Below are positions 37,251-46,060 of a DNA stretch of 64,000 nucleotides, piece after piece. The DNA comes from Micromonospora sp. NBC_01796. Lineage in GTDB: Bacteria > Actinomycetota > Actinomycetes > Mycobacteriales > Micromonosporaceae. The stretch is taken from NCBI RefSeq assembly GCF_035917455.1, contig NZ_CP109078.1, positions 2,604,001 through 2,668,000 of the forward strand. The letters run 5' to 3'. The position numbers and the translations under genes are program-made. Each line of letters begins with the position of its first letter. Positions within the stretch are counted from its first letter, which is position 1. The notes under the pieces are model-generated. The model had not been told where the DNA came from, searched no databases, and was given only the letters and a program-made list of their open reading frames with translations.

Positions 37251-38447
37251 TCAGACCGGCTGACTGATCTTCCCGGCCGCGTCGAGTTTCGCGGCGGAGT
37301 TGTCGAAGTCGTCGCCGGACAGCTCCTGGACCGCCTTGAGTCCGCGCTTCTGCGTGTCCAGGGTGGGCTTGCCCGCGCTGTTCATGTACGTCGACACGAA
37401 CTCGCCCCCGGACCAGCTCCCGTCGGCGGCGAGGGACACCTTGAGCACCCCGCCCCAGCCGAGCCGGCCGCTGTTGTTCAGCGCCCCGGCACCACCGGCG
37501 AAGTTCCCCAGGCTGTACGCGATCAGCCGGCCCTGGTAGAACTCCATCCCGCGCAGCACGTGCGGCCCGTGTCCGACGATCAGGTCGGCACCGGCGTCGA
37601 TCATGGCGTGGGAGAACTTGACCGGGTCGCCCCGGTTCTCGCCGAGGAACATCTCGGTGCCCGGCTTGACGTGGATCTTGTCGGTGCCCTCCCCGCCCAT
37701 GTGCACCTGCACCACCACCAGGTCGGCCTGGGTGGTCGCCTTCTTGATCACCTCTGCGGCGGCGGGGATGTCGACCAGGCTGTTGTTCCACGGGTACGAC
37801 GAGAACCCGACAACCGCGACCTTGACCCCCTTGACGTCGACCACGGTGATCTGGTTCGGCGCCCCGGTGTTCGCCAGTCCCTGCTCCTCGAGGTGCTTCT
37901 GGGTGTTGCGGTAGCCGGCGGCGCCGTAGTCGTACCCGTGGTTGTTGGCCTGGTTCAGCAGCCCGAACCCGGCTTCCTTGAGGTGTGCCGCGTACGACGG
38001 GGGGACCCGGAACTGGTGGCACTGGGTGGATCCGGCACCGCACTTGGAGGTGCCGGTGTCGTCCGTTATCGGCTCCTCCAGGTTCCCCATCACCAGGTCG
38101 GCGGCGAGTGCCGGCTTGACCGAGTCGAAGAACCCCTTGCCCCCGTTGGCGGGCAGCCGGGCCGGGGCGTTGCCCATCACGATGTCGCCGGTCGCCGAGA
38201 GCGAGATGACCTGCGCCGTCGTCGGGGCGGCGCTCGGCGACTCCGAGCCGGGTGTGCCGCCGTCGCCGGCCGGCTCGGCCTGCCACTGGGACTGGGCCGG
38301 GTCGTCGCCGAGCAGGCGCGTGGCGGCCACCCCGGCCAGCCCGACACCGAGCAGGAGGGCCACGACCGCCCCGATCACGAGGACGAGTCGACCCGGGCCG
38401 CGACGTCGGCGGTCCGGGCGGGGCGGAGGTTGGCTGCTCTCGTACAT
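37251..38447 (-). CDS. CapA-like (PGA_cap) metallophosphatase-fold exported protein
   Basis: A 398-aa membrane-anchored protein: basic N-terminus, TM helix (about residues 19-45), Ser/Pro-rich linker, then a CapA/PGA_cap domain with SATGDIVMGN, DLVMGNLEEPI, NQANNHGYDYG, VVQVHMGGE and IVGHGPHVLRG, the metal-binding signature of this calcineurin-like branch. CapA takes part in poly-gamma-glutamate synthesis or anchoring in bacilli. No capB or capC lies nearby, so the substrate is unknown. It stands between nth and crp, which are closer together in mycobacteria. Confidence 0.88.
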   Translation of the reverse strand: MYESSQPPPRPDRRRRGPGRLVLVIGAVVALLLGVGLAGVAATRLLGDDPAQSQWQAEPAGDGGTPGSESPSAAPTTAQVISLSATGDIVMGNAPARLPANGGKGFFDSVKPALAADLVMGNLEEPITDDTGTSKCGAGSTQCHQFRVPPSYAAHLKEAGFGLLNQANNHGYDYGAAGYRNTQKHLEEQGLANTGAPNQITVVDVKGVKVAVVGFSSYPWNNSLVDIPAAAEVIKKATTQADLVVVQVHMGGEGTDKIHVKPGTEMFLGENRGDPVKFSHAMIDAGADLIVGHGPHVLRGMEFYQGRLIAYSLGNFAGGAGALNNSGRLGWGGVLKVSLAADGSWSGGEFVSTYMNSAGKPTLDTQKRGLKAVQELSGDDFDNSAAKLDAAGKISQPV

Positions 38448-38774
38448 CGCCCGCGACGCTACATAACCCGTTCACCTGGCGATGTCGGCCGTTCGGCTCG
38501 GGAAAACCGGTCACCGCGTCCAGAGGGGCCGCAACGTCCCCGATTCGCCGGTGTTGACCTGCTCGATCGGGGGTGGTCTGCGGGGTCGGGTGGACGCGAC
38601 CGCCTGGCGCGCGGATGATAGCCGCTGTCATGGTCGGACGGGTTACCGTGCCGGATCAAGTTTCCAGGGGTGCACCCCCGGATCCCGTTGACGTGCGCTT
38701 AGACTTGGCGGCGCGCGACGGATCATCGGCCGGCGGACCCGGCCGACGGAGGTGCGCGCAGTCGGAGGTGCGCG
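38448..38774. promoter_or_regulatory. Divergent capA-like/crp intergenic region with GC palindrome
   Basis: A 327-bp gene-free stretch between divergent genes. The perfect palindrome GGGGTGCACCCC (38667-38678) extends with one mismatched pair to 18 bp. It is about 100 bp before the crp start and could be an operator. A ribosome site GTCGGAGG (38762-38769) precedes the crp ATG. No TGTGA-N6-TCACA CRP site was found by eye. Confidence 0.4.
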
Positions 38775-39452
38775 ATGGACGAGGTACTGGCCCGCAGCGG
38801 GATCTTCCAGGGCGTAGACCCGGAAGCGGCCGAGGCGCTCGCCAAGGAGATGGAGACGATCGACGTCCGCAAGGGCGAAATCGTCTTTAACGAGGGCGAA
38901 CCCGGTGACAGCCTCTATATCCTACTCACCGGCAAGATCAAGGTTGGTCGACGCGCCGCCGACGGCCGACAGAATCTGATCGCCGTGATGGGTCCGTCGG
39001 ACATGGTCGGGGAGCTGTCGCTCTTCGACCCGGGTCCGCGTACGGCCACCGCAACCGCGGTCACCGACACCCGGTTGGTCCGGTTGCGCAAGCAGGCGTT
39101 GCGGCCGTGGCTCAACAACCGGCCGGAGATCGCCGAGCAGTTGCTCCGGGTGCTCGCCCGCAGGCTGCGCCGGACGAACGACTCCCTGGCCGACCTGATC
39201 TTCACGGACGTACCGGGCCGGGTGGCGAAGAACCTGCTGCAGATGGCGGGCCGCTTCGGCACCCGCGACGGCGGCGTCCTGCGGGTCACCCACGACCTGA
39301 CCCAGGAGGAGATCGCCCAGCTCGTCGGCGCCTCCCGGGAGACGGTGAACAAGGCGTTGGCCGACTTCGCCTCGCGTGGATGGCTGCGGCTCGACGGCAA
39401 GAGCATCATCATCCTCGACCCGGAGCGTCTCGCCCGACGCGCCCGCGTCTGA
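38775..39452 (+). CDS. crp: CRP/FNR-family transcriptional regulator (cAMP receptor type)
   Basis: A 225-aa global regulator like actinobacterial Crp/GlxR (Rv3676). The N-terminal cyclic-nucleotide-binding barrel has [19 protein letters not shown] and the phosphate-binding cassette [17 protein letters not shown]. The dimer helix is followed by a C-terminal winged helix with recognition segment [21 protein letters not shown]. No Fe-S or heme Cys pattern is present, so it is CRP-type rather than FNR. The ATG has a good ribosome site and the gene is followed by a hairpin terminator. It is monocistronic. Confidence 0.94.
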   Translation: MDEVLARSGIFQGVDPEAAEALAKEMETIDVRKGEIVFNEGEPGDSLYILLTGKIKVGRRAADGRQNLIAVMGPSDMVGELSLFDPGPRTATATAVTDTRLVRLRKQALRPWLNNRPEIAEQLLRVLARRLRRTNDSLADLIFTDVPGRVAKNLLQMAGRFGTRDGGVLRVTHDLTQEEIAQLVGASRETVNKALADFASRGWLRLDGKSIIILDPERLARRARV

Positions 39453-39464
39453 GTAACAGGCACA

Positions 39465-39498
39465 AAAGCGGGGACCGCCGACCGGCAGTCCCCGCTTT
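39465..39498 (+). terminator. Rho-independent-type terminator after crp
   Basis: AAAGCGGGGAC (39465-39475) pairs perfectly with GTCCCCGCTTT (39488-39498) across a 12-nt loop, starting 13 bp after the crp stop. The 3' arm ends in TTT followed by CT. It is one of the clearest terminators in the window. Confidence 0.85.
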
Positions 39499-39587
39499 CT
39501 GCTGTCCGCCCACTGATGCCGGGCCCGCGTTCTGCCCTGCGCTAAGGGGCCTCGACCGGACCGGTACGCACAGGCGAGGCTGGACGG

Positions 39588-40337
39588 ATGCCACAGACCA
39601 TCGCCGTACTCTCCGACATCCACGGCGTACTGCCGGCACTGGAGGCGGTGCTGGCCGAGCCGGACGTCCGCGCGGCCGACCGGATCGTCCTGACCGGTGA
39701 CATCGCCGCCGGTCCGCAGCCCGTCGAGACCCTGGACCTCCTGACCGCGCTCGGCGACCGCGCCATCTGGGTACGCGGAAACGCCGACCGCGAGCTGGTC
39801 GAGATGCGCGCCGGCAAGGAGCCGTCGATCCCGGACCCGATCGCCCCGTGGGCCGCCGCACAGCTCCGCGACGACCAACTCGACCTGCTGACCTCGATCC
39901 CCGAGACGGTCACGTTCCCGGTCGACGGGCTCGGCACGGTGATCTTCTGCCACGCCACCCCGCGCGACGACGAGGAGGTCGTGCTGGTCGACTCCCGCCT
40001 CGACCGGTGGACCGAGGTGTTCGACGGGCTGCCCGACGAGGTCGACACGATCGTCTGCGGCCACACCCACATGCCGTACGTCCGGCTCGCCCATCGCCGC
40101 CTGGTGGTCAACCCCGGCAGCGTCGGCATGCCGTACGGCCGATCCGGTGCCCACTGGGCCCTGCTCGGTCCGGGCGTGCAACTACGCCGCACCGCGTACG
40201 ACATCGAGGCGGCCTGCACCCGCGTCGCCGCCGAGTCGACCTACCCCGACGCCGCCACCTGGGCCGACTACTACCTCCACTCCCGAGCCAGCGACGCCGA
40301 GGCGCTGACCGTCTTCGGCCCCCGCGACGGCCGCTGA
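39588..40337 (+). CDS. YfcE/MJ0936-like metallophosphoesterase
   Basis: A 249-aa calcineurin-fold phosphoesterase. Metal-binding motifs in order are SDIHG (residues 9-13), LTGDIAAGP, RGNADRE, FCHATP and CGHTHMP, then NPGSVGMPYG typical of the YfcE branch. It is cytoplasmic, with a di-metal centre cleaving phosphodiesters; the substrate is unknown. It begins with ATG 39588 after the crp terminator and appears monocistronic. Confidence 0.9.
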   Translation: MPQTIAVLSDIHGVLPALEAVLAEPDVRAADRIVLTGDIAAGPQPVETLDLLTALGDRAIWVRGNADRELVEMRAGKEPSIPDPIAPWAAAQLRDDQLDLLTSIPETVTFPVDGLGTVIFCHATPRDDEEVVLVDSRLDRWTEVFDGLPDEVDTIVCGHTHMPYVRLAHRRLVVNPGSVGMPYGRSGAHWALLGPGVQLRRTAYDIEAACTRVAAESTYPDAATWADYYLHSRASDAEALTVFGPRDGR

Positions 40338-40377
40338 AGCAAGCAGGACGGTCACCGGTGCCGGATGGCGTCGGCCG

Positions 40378-40947
40378 TCAGCGGCGGGGCACCCGGTGGC
40401 GCCACGACTCGGCAAGATCCCGCCAGCGCCCCCATGTCCGGCGCAGGTAGAGCAGGTAGGCCAGGCCGGAGACGACGCCGATCGCGAGCAGGGCCAGCGG
40501 GGTGCCGGCGCCGGGGAGGCCGTCCGCCGGGTACACCCACCGGCCGGGGTCGTCGGGGTGGTACACGATCGCGACCGAATCGCCGACCTCCGGCTCCGGA
40601 TCGGGGCGGGTGGCCGACGCGGTGACGGTCTGCCCGGCGGCGGTGGTGAACCGAACCGTCATGCCGGAGGTCCGCCGGGCCAGACTCACCACCGTGCCGG
40701 TGGCTGCCTGGCCGTCCCGCGCGATGCTCACCCGGTTCGCGTTCGACGATGCCGCGAAAGCGATGTCGGCGGCCATGAAGAGCACGACCAGCACCAGGCT
40801 GAGGGCCGGGTGCCGCCGCCAGTAGCCGGGCCGCCACCTGCTCCGGAGGGGTCTTTCCGGCACCGCGTCCGCCACCCGAGCATCCGGTACGGGTGCGAGG
40901 AGCCGCCGCCGGGGTCGCCCACCACCCCGCCTGTCCCGCCTGGCCAT
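40378..40947 (-). CDS. DUF3592-like two-TM membrane protein
   Basis: A 189-aa protein: basic N-terminus (about residues 1-48), TM helix (about 49-67), an extracytoplasmic beta-rich domain of about 70 residues with ATGTVVSLARRTSGMTVRFTT and VGDSVAIVYHPDDPGRW, a second TM helix (about 150-166) and a basic tail. The ATGTVV and VxVxYxPxxP elements are typical of DUF3592, whose function is unknown. It is convergent with the phosphoesterase gene. Confidence 0.8.
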   Translation of the reverse strand: MARRDRRGGGRPRRRLLAPVPDARVADAVPERPLRSRWRPGYWRRHPALSLVLVVLFMAADIAFAASSNANRVSIARDGQAATGTVVSLARRTSGMTVRFTTAAGQTVTASATRPDPEPEVGDSVAIVYHPDDPGRWVYPADGLPGAGTPLALLAIGVVSGLAYLLYLRRTWGRWRDLAESWRHRVPRR

Positions 40948-41011
40948 GACGCCTCCCCAGCACCCCGCCGTCCCTACATGGCACCACTTCGGAGCAATAC
41001 ACGATCAGAAA

Positions 41012-41030
41012 AAGTCAGGCTTGACTGTTT
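41012..41030. promoter_or_regulatory. Candidate operator upstream of the TetR-type gene
   Basis: AAGTCA and TGACTGTT flank GGCT, giving an imperfect palindrome centred near 41020, in a locally AT-rich patch about 30 bp before the regulator start. TetR-family repressors of acyl-CoA catabolism usually bind a palindrome near their own promoter, so autoregulation is plausible. It also contains TTGACT, usable as a -35. Confidence 0.35.
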
Positions 41031-41055
41031 GTTTTCCGCGCGGGACGCTGGTGGC

Positions 41056-41658
41056 GTGTCCGCCGTCACCCGTGTGCCGCAGCAGGAGCGCAGCCGTGCG
41101 ACCCAGGCCCGGCTGCTCGAAGCCACCGTGGACTGCCTGGTCGAACACGGCTGGTCCGGCACCACCACAACCGTCGTCGCGGCGCGGGCCGGCGTCTCGC
41201 GGGGCGCCCAGTTGCACCACTACCCCACCAAGGCCGCCCTGGTGATGGCCGCCGTCGAGCACCTGGCCGAGCGGCGGGCGGAGGAGATCCGGGCCGAGGC
41301 CGTCGCGCTACCGTCCGGGCCGGATCGACTCGACCGGGTGATCGACATGCTCGCCACCGCGTTCACCGGGTCGCTCTTCGTCGCCGGCCTGGAACTCTGG
41401 CTGGCCGCGCGTACGGACCCGGAGTTGCGGGACGCGCTGGTGCCGCTGGAGGCGCGGGTCGGGCGGGAGATGCACCGGCTCACCGTCGAGCTGCTCGGCG
41501 CCGACGAGCGCAACCCCGGCGTACGGGAGTCGGTGCAGGCCACCCTGGACCTGCTGCGCGGGCTCGGGGTGGCGAACCTGCTCTCCGACGACTCGGCCCG
41601 CCGCGCCCCGCTGCTCGCCGTATGGAAACGCCAGCTCGCCGCCATCGTCAACCCGTAG
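41056..41658 (+). CDS. TetR-family regulator of the AtuA-type acyl-CoA cluster
   Basis: A 200-aa TetR regulator: N-terminal HTH (SRATQARLLEATVDCLVEHG to TTTVVAARAGVSRGAQLHHYPTKAALV) and an all-helical ligand-binding domain. GTG 41056 (MSAVTRVPQQERS) gives the usual length; the frame is open far upstream, but that part is antisense to the DUF3592 gene and not coding. It heads the carboxylase cluster 36 bp before the next gene. In pseudomonads the atu cluster for acyclic terpenes is also controlled by a TetR protein (AtuR), so this is the likely pathway regulator, sensing an acyl-CoA intermediate (inference). Confidence 0.9.
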   Translation: MSAVTRVPQQERSRATQARLLEATVDCLVEHGWSGTTTTVVAARAGVSRGAQLHHYPTKAALVMAAVEHLAERRAEEIRAEAVALPSGPDRLDRVIDMLATAFTGSLFVAGLELWLAARTDPELRDALVPLEARVGREMHRLTVELLGADERNPGVRESVQATLDLLRGLGVANLLSDDSARRAPLLAVWKRQLAAIVNP

Positions 41659-41694
41659 TGCACCTGAGCACCCGAGCGAATCATCGGAGGCACC

Positions 41695-42567
41695 GTGGTC
41701 GACCTGGGTCAACTGCTGACCGACCTGACCGACGAATCAAGCGAGCTGGACGCGCTGGTCGCCGAGCGGCCGGCGGTCGACTGGGCCGAGCCGACACCCG
41801 CACCCGGCTGGACCATCGCCCACCAGATCGCCCACCTGGCCTGGACCGATCACCTCGCGCTGCTGGCCGCGACCGACGTACCGGCGTTCTACGCCTGGCT
41901 CGAACACGCGGCGACGGATCCGGGCGGTTTTGTCGACCGGGGCGCGAACGAGTTCCTCGACCAGGTGATGGCCGGTGCACCCGACTGCTCGGCCGACCCG
42001 CACACGGCTCCGACCGCCCTGCTCGACCGGTGGCGTACCGGCCGGTCGGCGCTCGTCGACGCCCTCGCCGCCGCCCCCGCCGGGACCAAACTTCCCTGGT
42101 ACGGCACGAGGATGTCGCCCGCCTCGATGGCCACCGCCCGGCTGATGGAAACCTGGGCACACGGGCAGGACGTGGCGGACACCCTCGGTGTCACGCGTAC
42201 CCCGAGCGGGCGGCTGCGGCACGTGGCGCACCTGGGCGTCCGTACCCTCGGGCACAGCTTCGCCACCCACGGCCGAGCCACGCCCGACGTGCCGGTCCGG
42301 GTCGAACTCCGCGCCCCCGACGGTGACGAGTGGACCTTCGGACCGGCCGACGCCACCGACCGGGTCGCCGGGCCGGCACTGGACTTCTGCCTCCTGGTCA
42401 CCCAGCGCCGGCACCGGACCGACCTGTCCCTGGTCGCGACCGGGCAGGTCGCCGACGAGTGGCTGGACCTCGCCCAGGCGTTCGCCGGGCCGCCCGGCGC
42501 GGGCCGGGAACCGCGCGCCGGCCGCGACCGGGCCGCCCGCCGCTCCGGCGCCGGAACCCACCCATGA
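41695..42567 (+). CDS. TIGR03084-type DinB/MDMPI-fold protein
   Basis: A 290-aa protein of the mycothiol-dependent maleylpyruvate isomerase/DinB superfamily, TIGR03084 group. The N-terminal four-helix bundle has the metal-ligand-like PAPGWTIAHQIAHLAWTDHLAL and MATARLMETWAHGQDVAD. The C-terminal domain follows with DEWTFGPADATDRVAGPALDFCLLVTQRRH. Members are typically encoded with AtuA and acyl-CoA carboxylase genes, as here; the reaction is unknown, perhaps thiol-dependent. GTG 41695 follows TCGGAGG by four bases. The stop overlaps the AtuA start (ATGA). Confidence 0.88.
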   Translation: MVDLGQLLTDLTDESSELDALVAERPAVDWAEPTPAPGWTIAHQIAHLAWTDHLALLAATDVPAFYAWLEHAATDPGGFVDRGANEFLDQVMAGAPDCSADPHTAPTALLDRWRTGRSALVDALAAAPAGTKLPWYGTRMSPASMATARLMETWAHGQDVADTLGVTRTPSGRLRHVAHLGVRTLGHSFATHGRATPDVPVRVELRAPDGDEWTFGPADATDRVAGPALDFCLLVTQRRHRTDLSLVATGQVADEWLDLAQAFAGPPGAGREPRAGRDRAARRSGAGTHP

Positions 42568-44294
42568 GTACGCCCACACCCCCGCCCGTCCTCCGGATCG
42601 GCAACGCCTCCGGTTTCTACGGCGACCGGTTCACCGCCTGGCGGGACATGCTCGACGGTGGGGAACTCGACGTCCTCACCGGCGACTACCTGGCCGAGCT
42701 GACCATGTTGATCCTCGGCCGGGACCGGCTCAGGAACCCCGATCTCGGGTACGCCAAAACGTTCCTGCGCCAGCTCGAATCCTGTCTCGGCACGGCGGTC
42801 GAACGCGGCGTCACCCTCGTCACCAACGCCGGTGGGCTGAACCCGGCCGGACTCGCCGACGCGATCCGCGCCCTCGGCACCCGCCTCGACATCCCGGTCA
42901 GCGTCGGCCACGTCACCGGTGACACGGTCGACCAACCGGGCGCGTTGACCGCCAATGCTTATCTGGGCGCGTTCGGGATCGCGCGCTGCCTGGCGGGGGG
43001 CGCGAACATCGTGGTGACCGGTCGGGTCACCGACGCGTCCCTGGTCGTCGGCCCGGCGATCGCCCGGTTCGGGTGGACGTACGCGGACCTCGACCAGCTC
43101 GCTGGGGCGACCGTCGCCGGGCACCTGCTCGAATGCGGCACCCAGGTCACCGGGGGCAACTTCAGCTTTTTCACCGAGCTGCCGGACGGCGGGCGCCGAC
43201 CCGGTTTCCCGGTCGCCGAGCTGCACCACGACGGCTCCTCGGTCATCACCAAACATCCCGGCACCGGTGGCGGGGTGACCCGCGAAACCGTTACCGCGCA
43301 ACTGCTCTACGAGATCGGCGCCCCGGACTATCTCGGCCCGGACGTGGTGACCCGCCTCGACACGGTGACGCTCACCGACGACGGCCCGGACCGCGTACGG
43401 GTCTCCGGGGTGCGGGGGCTGCCGCCGCCGCCCACCCTCAAGGTGGGTGCCAACTCCCTCGGTGGGTTCCGGAACACCGCCACCTTCGTCCTCTGTGGAC
43501 TGGACATCGAGGCGAAGGCGGAACTGGTCCGGGCCCAGCTCACCGAGGCGGTCGGGGCGACCGGGCTGGAGTTCGTCCTCGCCCGTACGGACCATGCGGA
43601 CGCGGTCGACACCGAGTCGGCGAGCGCGCTCCTGCACGTACACCTGCGTGACGGTGACGCCAAGCGGGCCGGGCGGTTGTTCTCGGCCGCCGCGGTGGAA
43701 CTGGCCCTCGCCTCGTACCCCGGTTGCACGCTGACCGGTGTACCCGGCGACGCCAGCCCGTACGGGGTCTTCACCGCCACCGACCTCCCCCAGGACGCCG
43801 CCGACCACCTGGCCGTCCTCCCCTCCGGCGAACGGATCCCCGTCCCGGCCCCACCCCTCACCGCCACCCCGCCCACCCGTCCGCCGTCGCCGCCCCCCGC
43901 CCCCCACCAGCCGGGACCGACCTATCGCGCTCCACTGGGGACGGTCGTCGGAGCCCGGTCGGGCGACAAGGGCGGGGACGCCAACCTCGGAGTGTGGGTA
44001 CGGGCGGTCGACGGCTACGCCTGGTTGCGCGACTGGCTGACCGTGGAACGCCTGCGTGACCTGCTGCCCGAAACGGCGAACCTCGACGTCGAGCGGTACG
44101 AGTTGCCGAACCTGGCGGCGGTCAACTTCGTCATCCGAGGGCTGCTCGGTGCCGGAGTCGCCGCGTCGACCCGGTTCGACCCGCAGGCAAAAGCCCTCGG
44201 CGAACTGCTCCGGGCCCGGATCGTCGACCTGCCCGCGGCGCTGTCCGACAACCGTCCGGCCCTGATCGGCGACCCCACGGCGGGTACGTCATGA
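42564..44294 (+). CDS. AtuA-type acyclic terpene utilisation family protein (DUF1446)
   Basis: A 576-aa protein. The N-terminal DUF1446/AtuA domain (residues 1-445) has RIGNASGFYGDRFTAWRDM, LVTNAGGLNPAG, GRVTDASLVVGPAIARFGW and GGNFSFF. A Pro-rich linker (about 415-460) leads to a C-terminal AtuA-like domain (GTVVGARSGDKGGDANLGVW). AtuA is needed for growth on citronellol/geraniol in pseudomonads, although its reaction is not established. ATG 42564 overlaps the preceding stop. It is placed before both carboxylase subunits, so it probably acts on the same acyl-CoA pathway. Confidence 0.9.
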   Translation: MSTPTPPPVLRIGNASGFYGDRFTAWRDMLDGGELDVLTGDYLAELTMLILGRDRLRNPDLGYAKTFLRQLESCLGTAVERGVTLVTNAGGLNPAGLADAIRALGTRLDIPVSVGHVTGDTVDQPGALTANAYLGAFGIARCLAGGANIVVTGRVTDASLVVGPAIARFGWTYADLDQLAGATVAGHLLECGTQVTGGNFSFFTELPDGGRRPGFPVAELHHDGSSVITKHPGTGGGVTRETVTAQLLYEIGAPDYLGPDVVTRLDTVTLTDDGPDRVRVSGVRGLPPPPTLKVGANSLGGFRNTATFVLCGLDIEAKAELVRAQLTEAVGATGLEFVLARTDHADAVDTESASALLHVHLRDGDAKRAGRLFSAAAVELALASYPGCTLTGVPGDASPYGVFTATDLPQDAADHLAVLPSGERIPVPAPPLTATPPTRPPSPPPAPHQPGPTYRAPLGTVVGARSGDKGGDANLGVWVRAVDGYAWLRDWLTVERLRDLLPETANLDVERYELPNLAAVNFVIRGLLGAGVAASTRFDPQAKALGELLRARIVDLPAALSDNRPALIGDPTAGTS

Positions 44295-44428
44295 CCCCGT
44301 CGGCGTGTCCGTCTCGCACACACGTTCGGCCGGTGTCGGTCCGTATCGCCATCGGTGAGCTGCTCGTTACGGAGGTGGCGATGGCCCAGTCCATCGCCTT
44401 CGTCATCGCGAAGGGCATGGGAAGCTGA
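44291..44428 (+). CDS. Possible 45-aa peptide between AtuA and carboxyltransferase
   Basis: ATG 44291 overlaps the AtuA stop (ATGA), and the frame ends at 44428, one base before the GTG of the carboxyltransferase. The peptide begins MTPSACPSRTHVRPV and has a mildly hydrophobic stretch (LLVTEVAMAQSIAFVIA). Codon bias is weaker than in the neighbours and I recognise no family. It may only couple translation across the 135-bp gap, or be chance. Confidence 0.35.
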   Translation: MTPSACPSRTHVRPVSVRIAIGELLVTEVAMAQSIAFVIAKGMGS

Positions 44429-44429
44429 C

Positions 44430-46049
44430 GTGGCCGTTCTGGAGACCGCGGTGCAGCCGCGGCAGCCGGCGTACCAGGGGAACAGGGCGGCGATGCTGGA
44501 GCGTCTCGCCGAACTGGACGCCGCCGTCGCCACCGCCCGTGCCGGCGGGGGCGAGAAGTACGTGACCCGCCACCACGCGCGGGGCAAGCTCCTGCCCCGG
44601 GAGCGGATCGAACTCCTGGTCGACCGGGACTCCCCGGTGCTGGAGCTGTCCCCGGTCGCGGCCTGGGGCACCGACTATCCGGTCGGGGCGAGCGTGGTGA
44701 CCGCGATCGGTGTGGTCGAGGGTGTCGAGTGCGTGATCGTCGCCAACGACCCGACCGTACGCGGCGGCGCGGTGAACCCGTACACGCTGCGCAAGACCGT
44801 ACGGGCCGGGGAGATCGCGCTGGCGAACCGGTTGCCGCTGGTCAACCTGGTCGAGTCGGGCGGGGCGGACCTGCCCAGCCAGGCGGAGATCTTCATCCCC
44901 GGTGGGCAGGTGTTCCGGGACCTGACCCGGCTCTCGGCGGCCGGCATCCCGACCGTGTCGGTGGTGTTCGGCAACGCGACCGCGGGTGGCGCGTATGTGC
45001 CGGGCATGTCCGACTACACGATCATGGTCCGGGGCAGGGCGAAGGTCTTCCTCGCCGGACCTCCCCTGGTGAAGATGGCCACCGGTGAGGTGACCGACGA
45101 CGAGTCGCTGGGCGGCGCGGCAATGCACGCCTCCACCTCGGGTCTGGCCGACTGGCTCGCCGAGGACGAGCGCGACGGGCTGCGGCTGGCCCGGCAGTGC
45201 GTACGCCGGTTCAACTGGCGCAAGCAGGGACCGGCTCCCCGTACGGCGGTCGCGCCACCACCGAAGTACGACGCCGAGGACCTCCTCGCGATCGCGAGCG
45301 CCGATCCCCGTACCCCGTTCGATCCGCGCGAGGTCCTGGGCCGGATCCTCGACGGCTCCGAGTTCGACGAGTTCAAGCCCGGTTACGGCAGCGCCCTGGT
45401 CACCGGTTGGGGTGAGCTGCACGGCTACCCGGTCGGGGTGCTGGCCAACGCCCGAGGGGTCCTCTTCTCCGAGGAGGCGCAGAAGGCGACGCAGTTCATC
45501 CAGCTCGCCAACAACGCCGACACCCCGCTGGTCTTCCTCCAGAACACGACCGGTTACATGGTCGGCGCCGAGTACGAGCAGGGCGGCATCATCAAACACG
45601 GCGCGCTGATGATCAACGCGGTGTCGAACTCGACCGTGCCGCACCTGACGGTGAACCTCGGAGCGTCGTACGGGGCCGGCAACTACGGCATGTGCGGGCG
45701 GGCGTACGACCCGAGGTTCCTGTTCACCTGGCCGAACGCGAAATCGGCGGTGATGGGGCCGACCCAGCTCGCCGGGGTCCTGTCGATCGTGGCGAGGCAG
45801 GCGGCGGAGGCGAAGGGCCAGCCGTACGACGAGGACCGGGACCGGGCCATGCGCACGATGGTCGAGGGACAGGTCGAGTCGGAATCCGCCGCGCTGTTCC
45901 TCTCCGGGCGGCTGCTCGACGACGGGGTGATCGACCCCCGCGACACCCGTACGGTGCTCGGTCTCTGCCTTTCCGCGATCCACAGCGGCCCGGTCGCCTC
46001 GTCGCTCCACAGTGCACGAAGCGCCGGCTTCGGCGTCTTCCGGATGTGA
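44430..46049 (+). CDS. Acyl-CoA carboxylase carboxyltransferase (beta) subunit, MCC/GCC type
   Basis: A 539-aa carboxyltransferase that moves CO2 from carboxybiotin to an acyl-CoA. The two crotonase-fold halves are complete: KLLPRERIELLVDRDSP, ESGGADLPSQAEIF, GNATAGGAYVPGMSDY in the first, and NARGVLFSEEAQKATQFI, NTTGYMVGAEYEQGGIIKHGA and GAGNYGMCGRAYDPRFLF in the second. These resemble methylcrotonyl-CoA and geranyl-CoA carboxylases more than acetyl/propionyl-CoA ones. After the active-site region the sequence reads SAVMGPTQLAGVL, where MCC-type enzymes usually have GGEQ. GTG 44430 (GGGAAG upstream) is chosen. Substrate: a beta,gamma- or alpha,beta-unsaturated branched acyl-CoA is likely. 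Confidence 0.9.
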   Translation: MAVLETAVQPRQPAYQGNRAAMLERLAELDAAVATARAGGGEKYVTRHHARGKLLPRERIELLVDRDSPVLELSPVAAWGTDYPVGASVVTAIGVVEGVECVIVANDPTVRGGAVNPYTLRKTVRAGEIALANRLPLVNLVESGGADLPSQAEIFIPGGQVFRDLTRLSAAGIPTVSVVFGNATAGGAYVPGMSDYTIMVRGRAKVFLAGPPLVKMATGEVTDDESLGGAAMHASTSGLADWLAEDERDGLRLARQCVRRFNWRKQGPAPRTAVAPPPKYDAEDLLAIASADPRTPFDPREVLGRILDGSEFDEFKPGYGSALVTGWGELHGYPVGVLANARGVLFSEEAQKATQFIQLANNADTPLVFLQNTTGYMVGAEYEQGGIIKHGALMINAVSNSTVPHLTVNLGASYGAGNYGMCGRAYDPRFLFTWPNAKSAVMGPTQLAGVLSIVARQAAEAKGQPYDEDRDRAMRTMVEGQVESESAALFLSGRLLDDGVIDPRDTRTVLGLCLSAIHSGPVASSLHSARSAGFGVFRM

Positions 46050-46060
46050 GGGAATCCCGA

